Shown: positions 17,487-25,264 of the stretch, piece after piece
Layout of the letters: every line of letters begins with the position of its first letter
How positions within the stretch are numbered: the stretch's first letter is position 1
Assembly (NCBI GenBank): GCA_016218665.1
Contig: JACRDI010000010.1
Location: 1-64,000 of the forward strand
Length of the DNA stretch: 64,000 bases
Direction of reading: 5' to 3'
DNA from: Desulfovibrio sp.
GTDB lineage: Bacteria; Desulfobacterota; Desulfovibrionia; Desulfovibrionales; Desulfovibrionaceae
The notes under the pieces: model-generated
Seen by the model: the letters and a program-made list of their open reading frames with translations, nothing else
Database searches by the model: none
What the model was told of the DNA's origin: nothing
Program-made: the position numbers and the translations under genes

Positions 17487-18068
17487 ATGGCCACCAGCGT
17501 CATCGAGATCTGCAACAACGCCCTGAACGACCTGGGCGAGGAGGCCATCGCCTCCCTTTCGGACAACACCAAGGCCGCGCGCCTGTGCAACCAGCGCTGG
17601 CCCGCCGTGCGCGACGCCGTCCTGCGCGCGCATCCCTGGAACTGCGCCCTGGCCCAGGCCGAGCTGGCGGCCAGCGCCTCGGCCCCGGGCTGGCGCTACG
17701 CCCGCGCCTTCCCCCTGCCCACGGACTGCCTGCGCGTGCTGGCGGTGTGCTCCGGCGGGGCGGATGCGCGCGCCTGGGAGGTGCAGGCCGGCTGCATCCA
17801 TTGCGACGAAGCCGGCCCGCTGCAGGTGCAGTACGTGCGCCGCATCGACGATCCCCGGCTCTTCGACCCGCTGCTGTGCGAGGCGCTGACGGCCAGGCTC
17901 TCGGCCACGCTGGCCTATCCGGTCACCGCCTCCACCAGCCTGGCCCAGTCCTTCTGGAGCGCCTACGCCGACAAGCTGCGCGAAGCGCGCGGCGTGGATG
18001 CCCGCGAGGCCGCGCCCATGCCCGCGCCCGCGCCCACAAGCTGGCTGGCGGCCAAGATGGGAGGGTAG
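17487..18068 (+). CDS. Phage tail tubular / adaptor protein, T7 gp11-like
   Basis: 193 residues. The start MATSVIEICNNALNDLGEE and the segments AARLCNQRWPAVRDAVLRAHPW and LPTDCLRVLAV are typical of adaptor proteins that attach the tail of podoviruses to the portal ring. This matches its position directly after the connector gene, 94 bases downstream with a hairpin repeat between. The ATG at 17487 follows CAGGAG. The C-terminus ends in a Pro/Ala-rich tail. No nozzle or tail-fibre genes follow, so the morphogenesis set is incomplete. Confidence 0.82.
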   Translation: MATSVIEICNNALNDLGEEAIASLSDNTKAARLCNQRWPAVRDAVLRAHPWNCALAQAELAASASAPGWRYARAFPLPTDCLRVLAVCSGGADARAWEVQAGCIHCDEAGPLQVQYVRRIDDPRLFDPLLCEALTARLSATLAYPVTASTSLAQSFWSAYADKLREARGVDAREAAPMPAPAPTSWLAAKMGG

Positions 18069-18090
18069 GCAGGCGCAGGTGACGCGGAAC

Positions 18091-18128
18091 GGTTCCGGCG
18101 GCCGGGGGGGCGCCCCCCCGGCGGAACC
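18091..18128. repeat. Long GC-rich hairpin after the adaptor gene
   Basis: GGTTCCG plus a GC-rich run on the left pairs with its complement ending in CGGAACC on the right. There is a four-base bulge and a seven-pair G/C core. There is no T-run on either side, so it may slow but probably not end transcription. It marks a change to lower-GC sequence downstream. Confidence 0.5.
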
Positions 18129-18227
18129 TGTCGACTTCTTGTTGATTCTATATTTTGTTTCCTGTATCTTGCTCGGCGTGTCGTCGAATAACCGTGTAGT
18201 CACGAAGGCAAGAGCCGGGAGGAAGCA

Positions 18228-18515
18228 ATGGAGGAATTCAAGGTCGCGTATCTCCGGGAACAGGGGCAAGACATGGTCATTGTGCCAGTGAGCAACTCTT
18301 TCGGACGCAAATCACGCTCCGAACAGGCGGACATTGTGGATTGGTTGCAGGGATGTGCCAGCAGCGCGGGCTTGGCAGGCGTTGTGGTTCCTGTATGGGA
18401 TGCTGGCGGGGGGCGCATGGGCTTTCTCGCACCCAGACCCTGGCAGACGTTCTTTAAGAGCCTGAATCTTGGGATCGTGGCCAGAAACATCAACAAAACA
18501 CTTCGGTGCTCCTGA
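18228..18515 (+). CDS. Small hypothetical protein with atypical composition
   Basis: 95 residues with ATG at 18228 after GGGAGGAAG, a strong ribosome-binding site. The gene and the 100 bases before it are visibly less GC-rich than the neighbours, suggesting recent acquisition. The protein has an alternating hydrophobic/charged pattern (KVAYLREQ, VIVPVSNSFG), an aromatic-rich C-terminal half and no signal or membrane helix. I do not recognise a family. A weak sigma-70-like promoter (TTGATT-N17-TATCTT) lies about 18140-18180. It faces a convergent lipoprotein gene 15 bases away. Confidence 0.62.
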   Translation: MEEFKVAYLREQGQDMVIVPVSNSFGRKSRSEQADIVDWLQGCASSAGLAGVVVPVWDAGGGRMGFLAPRPWQTFFKSLNLGIVARNINKTLRCS

Positions 18516-18530
18516 TCGCGAACCGTCGCG

Positions 18531-18956
18531 CTACTTCGGGAACTCGAAGGCCAGCTTGTCGTCCTTGCGGGAGATGCGCAGGGCCACCAGGCGGCGGCTC
18601 TCGCCATCCTTGCCGCGCAGGGTGGCGTAGATGGTCATGCTGTCGCGGCCGGTGCTTTCGGCCTCGATGCCGCCGGTGGCCGGGGTGAAGACGAGGGCGG
18701 AGCCCGTGTCGGTGACGGTGCCGCCGGTGAAGGCCTTGCCCTTGAAATACACTTCCACGCGGTAGGAGGCGCCCTTGGGATTGGGAATTTCCTGCCGGTA
18801 GCCGGGGTACAGGCCCCAGCGCGGCGGCGGGTCCGTCTCCCAGGTCACGTCCACGCGCTCCAGGCCGGGGTTGCCGCAGCCGGACAGCAGGAAGGCCAGC
18901 AGCAGCACGGCCGCAAGCAGGGCCGGGCGTCGTTCGTTCCAGGGCGTCACAGGCAT
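18531..18956 (-). CDS. Predicted lipoprotein
   Basis: 141 residues. The N-terminus is a lipoprotein signal: basic region, hydrophobic LLAAVLLLAFLL, lipobox LSGC with the lipidated cysteine near residue 27. The mature part has beta-rich alternation (YRVEVYFKGKAF, SMTIYATLRG) like a small immunoglobulin-like or lipocalin-like domain, but I cannot name a family. ATG 18956 is preceded by AAGGAG at 7 bases; the longer frame upstream has no signal. It probably anchors in the outer membrane facing the periplasm. Confidence 0.8.
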   Translation of the reverse strand: MPVTPWNERRPALLAAVLLLAFLLSGCGNPGLERVDVTWETDPPPRWGLYPGYRQEIPNPKGASYRVEVYFKGKAFTGGTVTDTGSALVFTPATGGIEAESTGRDSMTIYATLRGKDGESRRLVALRISRKDDKLAFEFPK

Positions 18957-19263
18957 GGCGCAGCTCCTTGTCTTGGGGGAAGGGTCGTCACGGGAGACCA
19001 TCCCGGATCGCAAGCAGGCATCGTGCCAGGGGAAATTTTGTCCAACGGCCGCGCCAACGCGGCACGCCTGCGCGGGTGTGGCGGCCTTGGGGGGCGGGGG
19101 CGGCTTGCGGCGACTATAGGGTGGCGCAGTGCGCCATGCAAGGGCCACGGCACGTTGTTCAAAACGTCTGTGCGGTTGACCGCATGCCTTGCGGCGGACA
19201 AACCGACGGCCATGGCGTCTTTCGGGTTCCCCCCGGCGCTTGGGCGCGGTGGTCTCCGTGCCG
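18957..19263. other. Gene-free stretch before the lpxR remnant
   Basis: About 300 bases between the lipoprotein start and the recognisable remnant. Several open frames cross it on both strands, but none has a ribosome-binding site or recognisable protein pattern. It may include eroded lpxR sequence too decayed to identify. Confidence 0.4.
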
Positions 19264-19708
19264 TCTTGCACGCCGTCTTGTCCGTCGTGCTGCCGCGCTT
19301 CGGGGCCACCGCGGGCAACGTGCCCACCCAGACGCGGGCTTCGAGGCGCGCCTGGGCCAGCACCTGCCCTGGGCCTTCGGCACCTCGCTCAGCAGCCCCG
19401 GCGGCGGGGTGAGCGCGCCCGCCGACCCGGACGATCCGAGGCTCCGGCGCGAGTCGTCCCTCGGGCGGCATGCGTTCGCCAGGGCGGAAGGGCGCGCCGT
19501 TGCGCGCAACATCTTCCTGGACGGCAACACCTGGGAGCACAGCCCCAGCGTGACCAAGAAGAACTTCGCGGCCGACCTTTCGGCGGGCGTCGGGCTGGTC
19601 ATGGGCGCAACAAAGCTGGCCTGCACCCATGTGTACCGGACGGAGGAGTATGACGGGCAGAAAGGCCCGCAGATGTTCGGGTCCGTCAGCCTTTCGGTGA
19701 CGTTCTAG
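19264..19708 (+). pseudogene. lpxR: Frameshifted 3' remnant of an LpxR-type lipid A 3'-O-deacylase gene
   Basis: The end of the reading frame (about 19480-19708) carries the hallmark C-terminus of the LpxR/DUF2219 outer-membrane barrel: EGRAVARNIFLDGNTW, then ADLSAGVGLVMG, then THVYRT and final FGSVSLSVTF. Just upstream, the expected preceding block appears in another frame: FGATAGNVPTQ (about 19297-19330), then back in the terminal frame as DAGFEARLGQHLP. A single-base indel near 19325-19332 therefore splits the gene. The first 200 or so residues, including the catalytic Asn/His/Ser region and signal peptide, are missing. The normal protein is about 320 residues. The remnant cannot make an active deacylase. 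Confidence 0.85.
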
Positions 19709-19726
19709 ACTGCGCGGAGGGCGCTG

Positions 19727-19915
19727 CTAGGGCTGGGAGGTCTCGCCCTCGGGCTGGCCGTCTTCGGATTCAGGCGAGTCGGACGACTCTTCGGACTCGC
19801 CCCCCTCGGCGGAGCGGCGGGCGTTTTCCTGCTTGCGGCGCAGCTTCTCTTCCTTCTTCTTCTTCTTGGCCAGTTCCTTGGCGCGCTTCTCGTACTGGTA
19901 GTTCGGCTTTGCCAC
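19727..19915 (-). CDS. Small lysine-rich cytosolic protein
   Basis: 62 residues. A strongly basic N-terminal half (KRAKELAKKKKKEEKLRRKQ) is followed by an acidic Ser/Glu/Asp tail. The GTG start at 19915 is chosen because AAGGAAG lies just upstream and the sequence MAKPNYQYEKRAKELA looks like a natural N-terminus. The composition suggests RNA or DNA binding, or a charge-balanced disordered protein. It lies immediately downstream of, and convergent with, the lpxR remnant. Confidence 0.7.
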   Translation of the reverse strand: MAKPNYQYEKRAKELAKKKKKEEKLRRKQENARRSAEGGESEESSDSPESEDGQPEGETSQP

Positions 19916-20127
19916 GTGCCTTCCTTTGTTTGAGGGACCCTTTCCGGCCACGCAGGGGCGCGTGCCGCAGGCGTCTTGGATTCCGATCCTACCCTTTCCC
20001 CACCCCCCTGGCAACGACTTTGACCTTGCGGCTGCCAAGGCCTGTCAACCGGGGAAAAACGCCTTTTCTCCGGCCAGGGAGGGGGGCTTTTCATCCCGCT
20101 GCCGCGCGCCGTGCTATACTGCGGCCG

Positions 20128-20157
20128 AAAAAAAGGGCCCCGCTTTGCGGGGCCCTT
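20128..20157 (-). terminator. Intrinsic terminator for the 64-residue secreted protein gene
   Basis: On the minus strand, AAGGGCCCCGC pairs with its complement around a 3-nt loop (20157-20133) and is followed by a seven-T run (20134-20128). It lies 78 bases past the stop codon of the gene at 20235-20429. Confidence 0.9.
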
Positions 20158-20234
20158 GGAAAGGCAGGCTTGCGCCGGGCGTGTCCGGGCGTTGCCGGAA
20201 CGTTGCTGGCGTCAGCGCGGAGCCGAAGGCGATA

Positions 20235-20429
20235 TTACTCGGCCTTCTTCTCGGCGGCGGCTTCCTTCTTGGCGGCCTTCTTGGGGGCCTTCTTGGCGGC
20301 CTTCTTCTCCTTCTTGGCGGGGGCGGCGGCCTCGGCGGCGGGCTTCTCGGCCGGAGCGGCGGCGTCGGCGGCGAAGGAGACACCGGCGAAGGCGAGGACC
20401 AGGGACATGGCGATGAGGGCTTTCTTCAT
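20235..20429 (-). CDS. Small secreted Ala/Lys-rich protein (histone-H1-tail-like)
   Basis: 64 residues. A clear Sec signal (MKKALIAMSLVLAFAGVSFA, cut before ADA) precedes a mature chain of about 44 residues made almost only of Ala, Lys, Glu and Pro. It includes a KKAAKKAPKKAAKK-like stretch. ATG 20429 follows AAGGAG at 8 bases, and a strong terminator ends the unit, so it is a monocistronic, probably well expressed gene. The mature peptide would be highly basic in the periplasm and could bind envelope polyanions or nucleic acid. No family is recognised beyond similar low-complexity proteins. Confidence 0.8.
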   Translation of the reverse strand: MKKALIAMSLVLAFAGVSFAADAAAPAEKPAAEAAAPAKKEKKAAKKAPKKAAKKEAAAEKKAE

Positions 20430-20626
20430 GATGCATACTCCTTAATGGTGCAGATGATACGAGGGTTCGCGGAAAAGCCGATCCTTCCCGCGACCCCCAG
20501 CTTCTACCACTGCGTAGGAGGACTGCAAGAGGAAAGGTCCAGGAAAAATGGAATGGTGTGAAAAAAAATGGAGACCGGACTAGGATGGTTACCGAGGAAC
20601 GCCCCTTGGAAAGCAGGGAGACAAGG

Positions 20627-21217
20627 ATGAATATCCTGCGATTTCAGGTGTATTTGCGAAGTTATGCGGCGACCGGCAGCCGCGTGAAAGCCCTGCGAGC
20701 CGCCGGGGCGGCCCCTGTGCGTAAAAGGCGCTGTTCCGGGAAAATCTCCCGATTGTCCGGGGGCTGCGGCGGGAAGGCTTCCAGGGGCCCGGCCTGCCAG
20801 GTGGCCGGCGAGATGCCCGGCGAGATGCCCGGCGAGACGGCGGGCCGGGGCGACCTTGACCGCGCCATGGCCGCGCTGGAGAGCGAGGCCGTGCGCCGCG
20901 CTCTTTCCGGCGTCAGCGTGCCCGTGTTCCACCAGGGGCGCGAGTGCGGCAGCACGGTGAAGCACTCGGACCAGCTGCTCATGTTCCTGCTGAAGGCGCT
21001 CAAGCCCGAGCGCTACGCCGGAGGCAAGGAGGCGGCCCAGCAGGGCGAGCGGGGCATCCGCCTGGAACTGGATCTCTCCGCTGGCGCGGACGCGCCGGGT
21101 GCCGATGCAGCGGACGGCGATGGGCTGGCCACGGCCGCTCAGGACGCGGAAGGCCAGGACGCGGAAGGCCAATATGCGGAAGGACAATACGCGGAAGGCC
21201 GGAACGCCATGGCCTGA
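20627..21217 (+). CDS. Phage terminase small subunit-like protein with repeat tail
   Basis: 196 residues. FQVYLRSYAATGSRVKALRAAG near the start matches the helix-turn-helix entry of phage small terminases. The segment ALSGVSVPVFHQGRECG then HSDQLLMFLLKALKPERY (about residues 90-125) is their characteristic second block. Small terminases recognise phage DNA for packaging. The region between (residues 30-70) is altered, with a repeated MPGE, and the C-terminus is a four-copy pentapeptide repeat. No large terminase follows; the next gene is a convergent acyl-CoA ligase. ATG 20627 has a weak G-rich ribosome-binding site; 20585 is an alternative. It is probably a prophage leftover. Confidence 0.68.
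   Translation: MNILRFQVYLRSYAATGSRVKALRAAGAAPVRKRRCSGKISRLSGGCGGKASRGPACQVAGEMPGEMPGETAGRGDLDRAMAALESEAVRRALSGVSVPVFHQGRECGSTVKHSDQLLMFLLKALKPERYAGGKEAAQQGERGIRLELDLSAGADAPGADAADGDGLATAAQDAEGQDAEGQYAEGQYAEGRNAMA
21140..21199. repeat. 15-bp minisatellite, four units
   Basis: Four tandem 15-base units of the form CAGGACGCGGAAGGC (21140-21154, 21155-21169) and CAATATGCGGAAGGA/C (21170-21184, 21185-21199). They encode an AEGQ-D/Y pentapeptide repeat at the end of the terminase-like gene. The unit length keeps the frame, so copy number can change without frameshift. Confidence 0.85.
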
Positions 21218-21258
21218 ACGGCCGGGCCGGGGCACAGCGCGCCGGCCAAGGGCCAATG

Positions 21259-21284
21259 AAAAGGGCGGCCCCGAGGGACCGCCC
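21259..21284 (-). terminator. Probable terminator of the acyl-CoA ligase operon
   Basis: On the minus strand, a GGGCGG/CCGCCC stem with a partly paired interior (21284-21263) ends in TTTT (21262-21259), 28 bases after the ligase stop codon. The T-run is short, so efficiency is uncertain. Confidence 0.55.
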
Positions 21285-21311
21285 GCAATGCCGATGGCCG
21301 CCGCATAAGGG

Positions 21312-23000
21312 CTACATGTTCATGCGCTCCTGGTCGCGGGCGCGGATCTCCGCGCGCTTGATCTTGCCGCTGATGGTCTTGGGCAGCTCGGACACGTACT
21401 CGATGATGCGCGGGTACTTGTACGGCGCGGTGACGGTCTTCACGTGGTTCTGCAGCTCTTTCGTCAGCTCGTCGCCCGCGGTGAACCCGGCCGCCAGCAC
21501 CACGGTGGCCTTCACCGCCATGCCGCGCACGGGGTCGGGCACGCCGGTGACCGCGGCCTCGATCACGGCCGCGTGGGACACCAGCGCGCTCTCCACCTCG
21601 AAGGGCCCGATGCGGTAGCCCGAACTTTTGATGAGGTCGTCCGTGCGGCCCAGGAACCAGAAGAAGCCGTCCTCGTCCACCCAGGCCTTGTCGCCCGTGT
21701 GGTAGAAGCCGCCGCGCACCACCTTGGCCGTGCGCTCGGGCTCGTCCAGGTAGCCGGCGAAGAGACCGGGCATGCCCTTGGTGGTGGCGCCGTCCTTCAG
21801 GCGGATGCAGATCTCGCCTTCCTCGCCCGGGGGGCAGGGCTGGTCGTCCTCGTTCAGAAGCACCAGGTCCCAGCCGGGCATGGGCCGGCCTATGGAGCCG
21901 GGTTTCGGCTTCATGAAGGGCAGGGTGGCCAGCTGCAGGGTGGTCTCGGTCTGGCCGTAGCCCTCGAAGATGGGCATGCCCAGCGCCTTCTGCCAGGCCT
22001 CGAACACGGAGTCGTTCAAGAGTTCGCCCGCGGTGGTGCAGTGGCGCAAGCTGGAGAGGTCGAACTCCTTGAGGTTCTCGCGCACCAGGAAGCGGTACAC
22101 CGTGGGCGGCGCGCAGAAGGTGGTCACCTTGTGCGCGGAGAGGATGCGCAAAAGCTCGCGCGGCTCGAACTTGCCGCGGAAGTCCCACACGAAGACCACG
22201 GCCCCGGCCAGCCACTGGCCGTAGAACTTGCCCCACACGCTCTTGGCCCAGCCCGTGTCGGAAAGGGTCAGGTGCACATCGCCGGGCTCCAGGTCGTGCC
22301 AGTAGCTGCCGGTGGTGATGTGCCCCAGGGGATAGGTGTTGGCGTGCAGCACCATTTTGGGCATGCCCGTGGTGCCGGAGGAGAAGAAGATGACCATGGG
22401 GTCTTCCCCGCCCGGGGTGTCCTTGGTGCGGGGGAAGTCCGCGGCGGCGGCCGCCTTCAGGCTGTCGAAGTCCTCCCAGCCGGCCGGGGCCTTGTCGTGG
22501 CCGGTGCCGGAGGGAATGTCGATCAAGAGCTTGAGGCTGGGGCACTTGGGCTTGGCCGCCTCCACCCGCGCGGTGAGGGAGTCCTCGCAGATGACGCAGG
22601 ACACGTGGGCGAAGTTCACCCGGAACTCGATGTCGTGCGGGGTCAAAAGCGAGGGCGAGGGGATGGGCAGCGCGCCGATGCGGCACAGCGCCAGCATGGA
22701 GATCCAGTACTCCATGCGGCGGTACAGGATGAGCATGACCCGGTCGCCCTTCTTGACGCCCTTGGCGGCCAGCGCGCTGGCCAGCTTCATGGACTCCTGC
22801 TGGAAGAAGCCGAAGGAGTATTCCCGGCGTGTTCCGGCGTCGTCCACGTGGATCATGGCCAGGCGGTCCGGGTCTTCCGCGGCGCGCAGGTCCAGGAAGT
22901 CGTAGGCGAAGTTGTAGTTGGCGGGCACATTGAGCGTGCAGCCGGCCATGAAGTCGCGGTAGCGGCCGACGCGGATTTTTTCAGGCGTTGTGCTTTTCAT
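21312..23000 (-). CDS. AMP-forming acyl-CoA synthetase (medium-chain/aryl type)
   Basis: This 562-residue ANL-superfamily enzyme activates a carboxylic acid with ATP to acyl-AMP and then acyl-CoA. It shows the P-loop FFSSGTTGMPK (about residue 205), the YGQTET motif, HTGDKAWVDEDG, and the C-terminal catalytic lysine in PKTISGKIKR. Sequence pattern (WAKSVWGKFYGQWLAGA, FCAPPTVYRFL) suggests the medium-chain acyl-CoA synthetase or benzoate-CoA-ligase-like branch. The substrate cannot be fixed. It is the last gene of a four-gene minus-strand operon, 19 bases after an XRE-cupin regulator gene. Confidence 0.92.
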   Translation of the reverse strand: MKSTTPEKIRVGRYRDFMAGCTLNVPANYNFAYDFLDLRAAEDPDRLAMIHVDDAGTRREYSFGFFQQESMKLASALAAKGVKKGDRVMLILYRRMEYWISMLALCRIGALPIPSPSLLTPHDIEFRVNFAHVSCVICEDSLTARVEAAKPKCPSLKLLIDIPSGTGHDKAPAGWEDFDSLKAAAAADFPRTKDTPGGEDPMVIFFSSGTTGMPKMVLHANTYPLGHITTGSYWHDLEPGDVHLTLSDTGWAKSVWGKFYGQWLAGAVVFVWDFRGKFEPRELLRILSAHKVTTFCAPPTVYRFLVRENLKEFDLSSLRHCTTAGELLNDSVFEAWQKALGMPIFEGYGQTETTLQLATLPFMKPKPGSIGRPMPGWDLVLLNEDDQPCPPGEEGEICIRLKDGATTKGMPGLFAGYLDEPERTAKVVRGGFYHTGDKAWVDEDGFFWFLGRTDDLIKSSGYRIGPFEVESALVSHAAVIEAAVTGVPDPVRGMAVKATVVLAAGFTAGDELTKELQNHVKTVTAPYKYPRIIEYVSELPKTISGKIKRAEIRARDQERMNM

Positions 23001-23019
23001 GGTGTGGTCTCGCTTTTCC

Positions 23020-23577
23020 CTAAAGGATCACGTCGAGGAACACGGCGTGGTGTCCGTCCAGGCCGCGCAGGGCGTGCGGCGTCTGGGAGTCGAAGTACAG
23101 GCTGTCGCCGGGTTCAAGCTCCAGCGCCTCCTCGCCCAGGCGCAGCTCCAGCCGGCCCTCCATCACGTGGATGAACTCCTGGCCGGAGTGGGAAACCTGG
23201 GTCATCTCCTCCGGCTTCTTTGCCGGCACGGTGATGAGGAAGGGCTCCATCTTGCGGCCGGAGAAGCGGTAGGCCAGGGACTTGTAGTCGTAGTCCTTGC
23301 GGCGCTCCACGCTTAGGCCCTCGCCCCGGCGCACCAGGGAGTAGCCCTTCAGGTGGGGCTCCACGCCGCTGATGAGGACGGTGAGGTCCACGTGGCAGGC
23401 CTGGGCCACCTTCATGAGGAAGCCCACGGGAATCTCGGTCTCCCCGGCCTCGTAGATGCTCAGCTGTTCGGGGGAAATCCCGGTCTTGGCGGCCAGGTCC
23501 TCCACGCTCAGGTCGAGTGCGTCGCGCAGGCCGCGCAGGCGCGGGGCGATGTCCTTGTATGCCTGTTCCATGTGCAT
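23020..23577 (-). CDS. XRE-cupin transcriptional regulator (second copy)
   Basis: 185 residues. An N-terminal XRE helix-turn-helix (residues 10-65: LRDALDLSVEDLAAKTG, then PEQLSIYEAG) is joined to a C-terminal cupin barrel (about 110-185: SHSGQEFIHVMEGRLEL, then LEPGDSLYFDSQTPHAL). Regulators of this build sense a small molecule through the cupin. It lies between two acyl-CoA ligase genes with 13- and 19-base gaps, so all are one operon. The cupin likely senses an acid or acyl-CoA related to the ligase substrate. It is a paralogue of the regulator at 25265. Confidence 0.92.
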   Translation of the reverse strand: MHMEQAYKDIAPRLRGLRDALDLSVEDLAAKTGISPEQLSIYEAGETEIPVGFLMKVAQACHVDLTVLISGVEPHLKGYSLVRRGEGLSVERRKDYDYKSLAYRFSGRKMEPFLITVPAKKPEEMTQVSHSGQEFIHVMEGRLELRLGEEALELEPGDSLYFDSQTPHALRGLDGHHAVFLDVIL

Positions 23578-23590
23578 GGCTCGGCTCCTT

Positions 23591-25261
23591 TTATGCCTTG
23601 GGGGCTTCTTGCATGGCCTCGGGGAACATCTCCGCCGCCAGCTCGCGCAGCTTGTACTTCTGTATCTTGCCGCTGGCGGTCATGGGGTAGGCCTCCACGA
23701 AGGCGATGTACTTGGGAATCTTGTACCGGGCGATCTGGCCGCGGCAGTAGTCCTTCACGTCCTCGGGCTCCATGCGCACGTCGGGCTTGAGGATGACGAA
23801 GGCGCCGACCTCTTCCCCGAACTTGCGGCTGGGCACGCCCACCACCTGCACGTCCAGGATGCCGTCCATGCGGTAGAGGAACTCCTCGATCTCGCGCGGG
23901 TAGACGTTCTCGCCGCCGCGGATGATCATGTCCTTCAGGCGTCCGGTGACGGTGACGTAGCCTTCCTCGTCCATGACGCCCAGGTCGCCGGAGTGCAGCC
24001 AGCCGTCCATGTCGATGGCCTTGGCCGTGGCCTCGGGGTTGTTGTAGTAGCCCTTCATCACGTTGTAGCCGCGGCAGCATATCTCGCCCACGGTTCCCCG
24101 CGGGGCTTCCTCGTTGGTCTCCGGGTCCTTGATCATGACCTCGATCTCGGGCATGGCGCGGCCCACGGTCTCGGTCATCTGGCGGATGGAGTCGCCGATG
24201 CGCGTCTGGGTCATCACCGGGCTGCCTTCGGTCAGGCCGTAGCAGATGGTGATCTCGCGCATGTTCATCTCGTTCATGGCGCGCTTCATGAACTCGATGG
24301 GGCAGGGGGAGCCGGCCATGATGCCGGTGCGCAGGCTGCTGAAGTCGAAGCGCTTGAAGAGCTTGTGCTCCAGCATGCTGATGAACATGGTGGGCACGCC
24401 GTAGATGGCCGTGCACTTCTCCTCTTCCACGCTGGTCATGGCCATGACGGGGTCGAAGTTCTCCAGGATGACCATGGCCGTGCCGTGGGTGACGCAGGCC
24501 ATGACGCCCAGCACGCAGCCGAAGCAGTGGAACAGCGGCACGCCCAGGCACAGGCGGTCCTTCTCGGTGAAGTTCTGGTTCTCGCCGATCCAGTAGCCGT
24601 TGTTGCCGATGTTGAAGTGGGTGAGCTGCACGCCCTTGGGGAAGCCCGTGGTGCCGCTGGTGTACTGCATGTTCACCACGTCGTGCGCGGAGAGGCTCTT
24701 CTGGCGCGCTTCGTACTCCTCGGGGCTCACCATGACGCTCATGGCCTGCACCTCGTTCATGGAATACATGCCGCGGTGCTTCTCCGCCCCCAGGAAGATG
24801 ACCCGCCTGAGGTGGGGGAAGCGCTCGCACTTCACGTGGCCGCGCTCCATGGTCTTCAGCTCCGGCGCCAGGTCGTAGATGGTGCCGATGTAGTCCGTGT
24901 CGCGGAAGCCGTCGATGAGCACCAGGTTCTCGCAGTCGCTCTGCTTCAGCAGGTACTCTATCTCGGCCTTGCGGTAGTGGGTGTTCACGGTGAGGAGCAC
25001 CGCGCCGATCTTGGCCGTGGCGAACATGAGCACGACCCAGTTGGGCACGTTGTTGGCCCAAACGCCGACCTTCTCGCCCTTCTGGACGCCGAGGGCCATG
25101 AGGCCCATGGCCACCTCGTCGACGAGGTCGGAGAACTGCCGCCAGGTGAGCCGGAACTCGCGGTCCACGTAGACCACGGCGTCGCGGTTGGGCCATTTGG
25201 AGACGGTCTCGTCCAGCAACTGGCCCAGGGTTGCTTCGCGGGTGGCTTGCTCTCTCGGCAT
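23591..25261 (-). CDS. AMP-dependent fatty-acyl-CoA ligase
   Basis: 556-residue ANL enzyme. YTSGTTGFPKGVQLTH is the ATP-binding loop (about residue 195), CYGLTEGSPV the adenine motif, LHSGDLGVMDEEGYV the hinge-preceding block, and TASGKIQKYKLRE carries the catalytic lysine. The MRGGENVYPREIEEFLYR-like segment (here IIRGGENVYPREIEEF) is typical of fatty-acid and related acyl-CoA ligases. It starts three bases after the stop codon of the first XRE-cupin gene. It probably channels exogenous or recycled acids to CoA thioesters. Confidence 0.92.
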   Translation of the reverse strand: MPREQATREATLGQLLDETVSKWPNRDAVVYVDREFRLTWRQFSDLVDEVAMGLMALGVQKGEKVGVWANNVPNWVVLMFATAKIGAVLLTVNTHYRKAEIEYLLKQSDCENLVLIDGFRDTDYIGTIYDLAPELKTMERGHVKCERFPHLRRVIFLGAEKHRGMYSMNEVQAMSVMVSPEEYEARQKSLSAHDVVNMQYTSGTTGFPKGVQLTHFNIGNNGYWIGENQNFTEKDRLCLGVPLFHCFGCVLGVMACVTHGTAMVILENFDPVMAMTSVEEEKCTAIYGVPTMFISMLEHKLFKRFDFSSLRTGIMAGSPCPIEFMKRAMNEMNMREITICYGLTEGSPVMTQTRIGDSIRQMTETVGRAMPEIEVMIKDPETNEEAPRGTVGEICCRGYNVMKGYYNNPEATAKAIDMDGWLHSGDLGVMDEEGYVTVTGRLKDMIIRGGENVYPREIEEFLYRMDGILDVQVVGVPSRKFGEEVGAFVILKPDVRMEPEDVKDYCRGQIARYKIPKYIAFVEAYPMTASGKIQKYKLRELAAEMFPEAMQEAPKA

Positions 25262-25264
25262 GGC

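Noticed and set aside
20111..20416. Plus-strand Arg-rich frame opposite the small secreted protein gene
   Set aside because: Antisense to a gene with signal peptide, ribosome-binding site and terminator; the Arg-rich sequence is a strand artefact.
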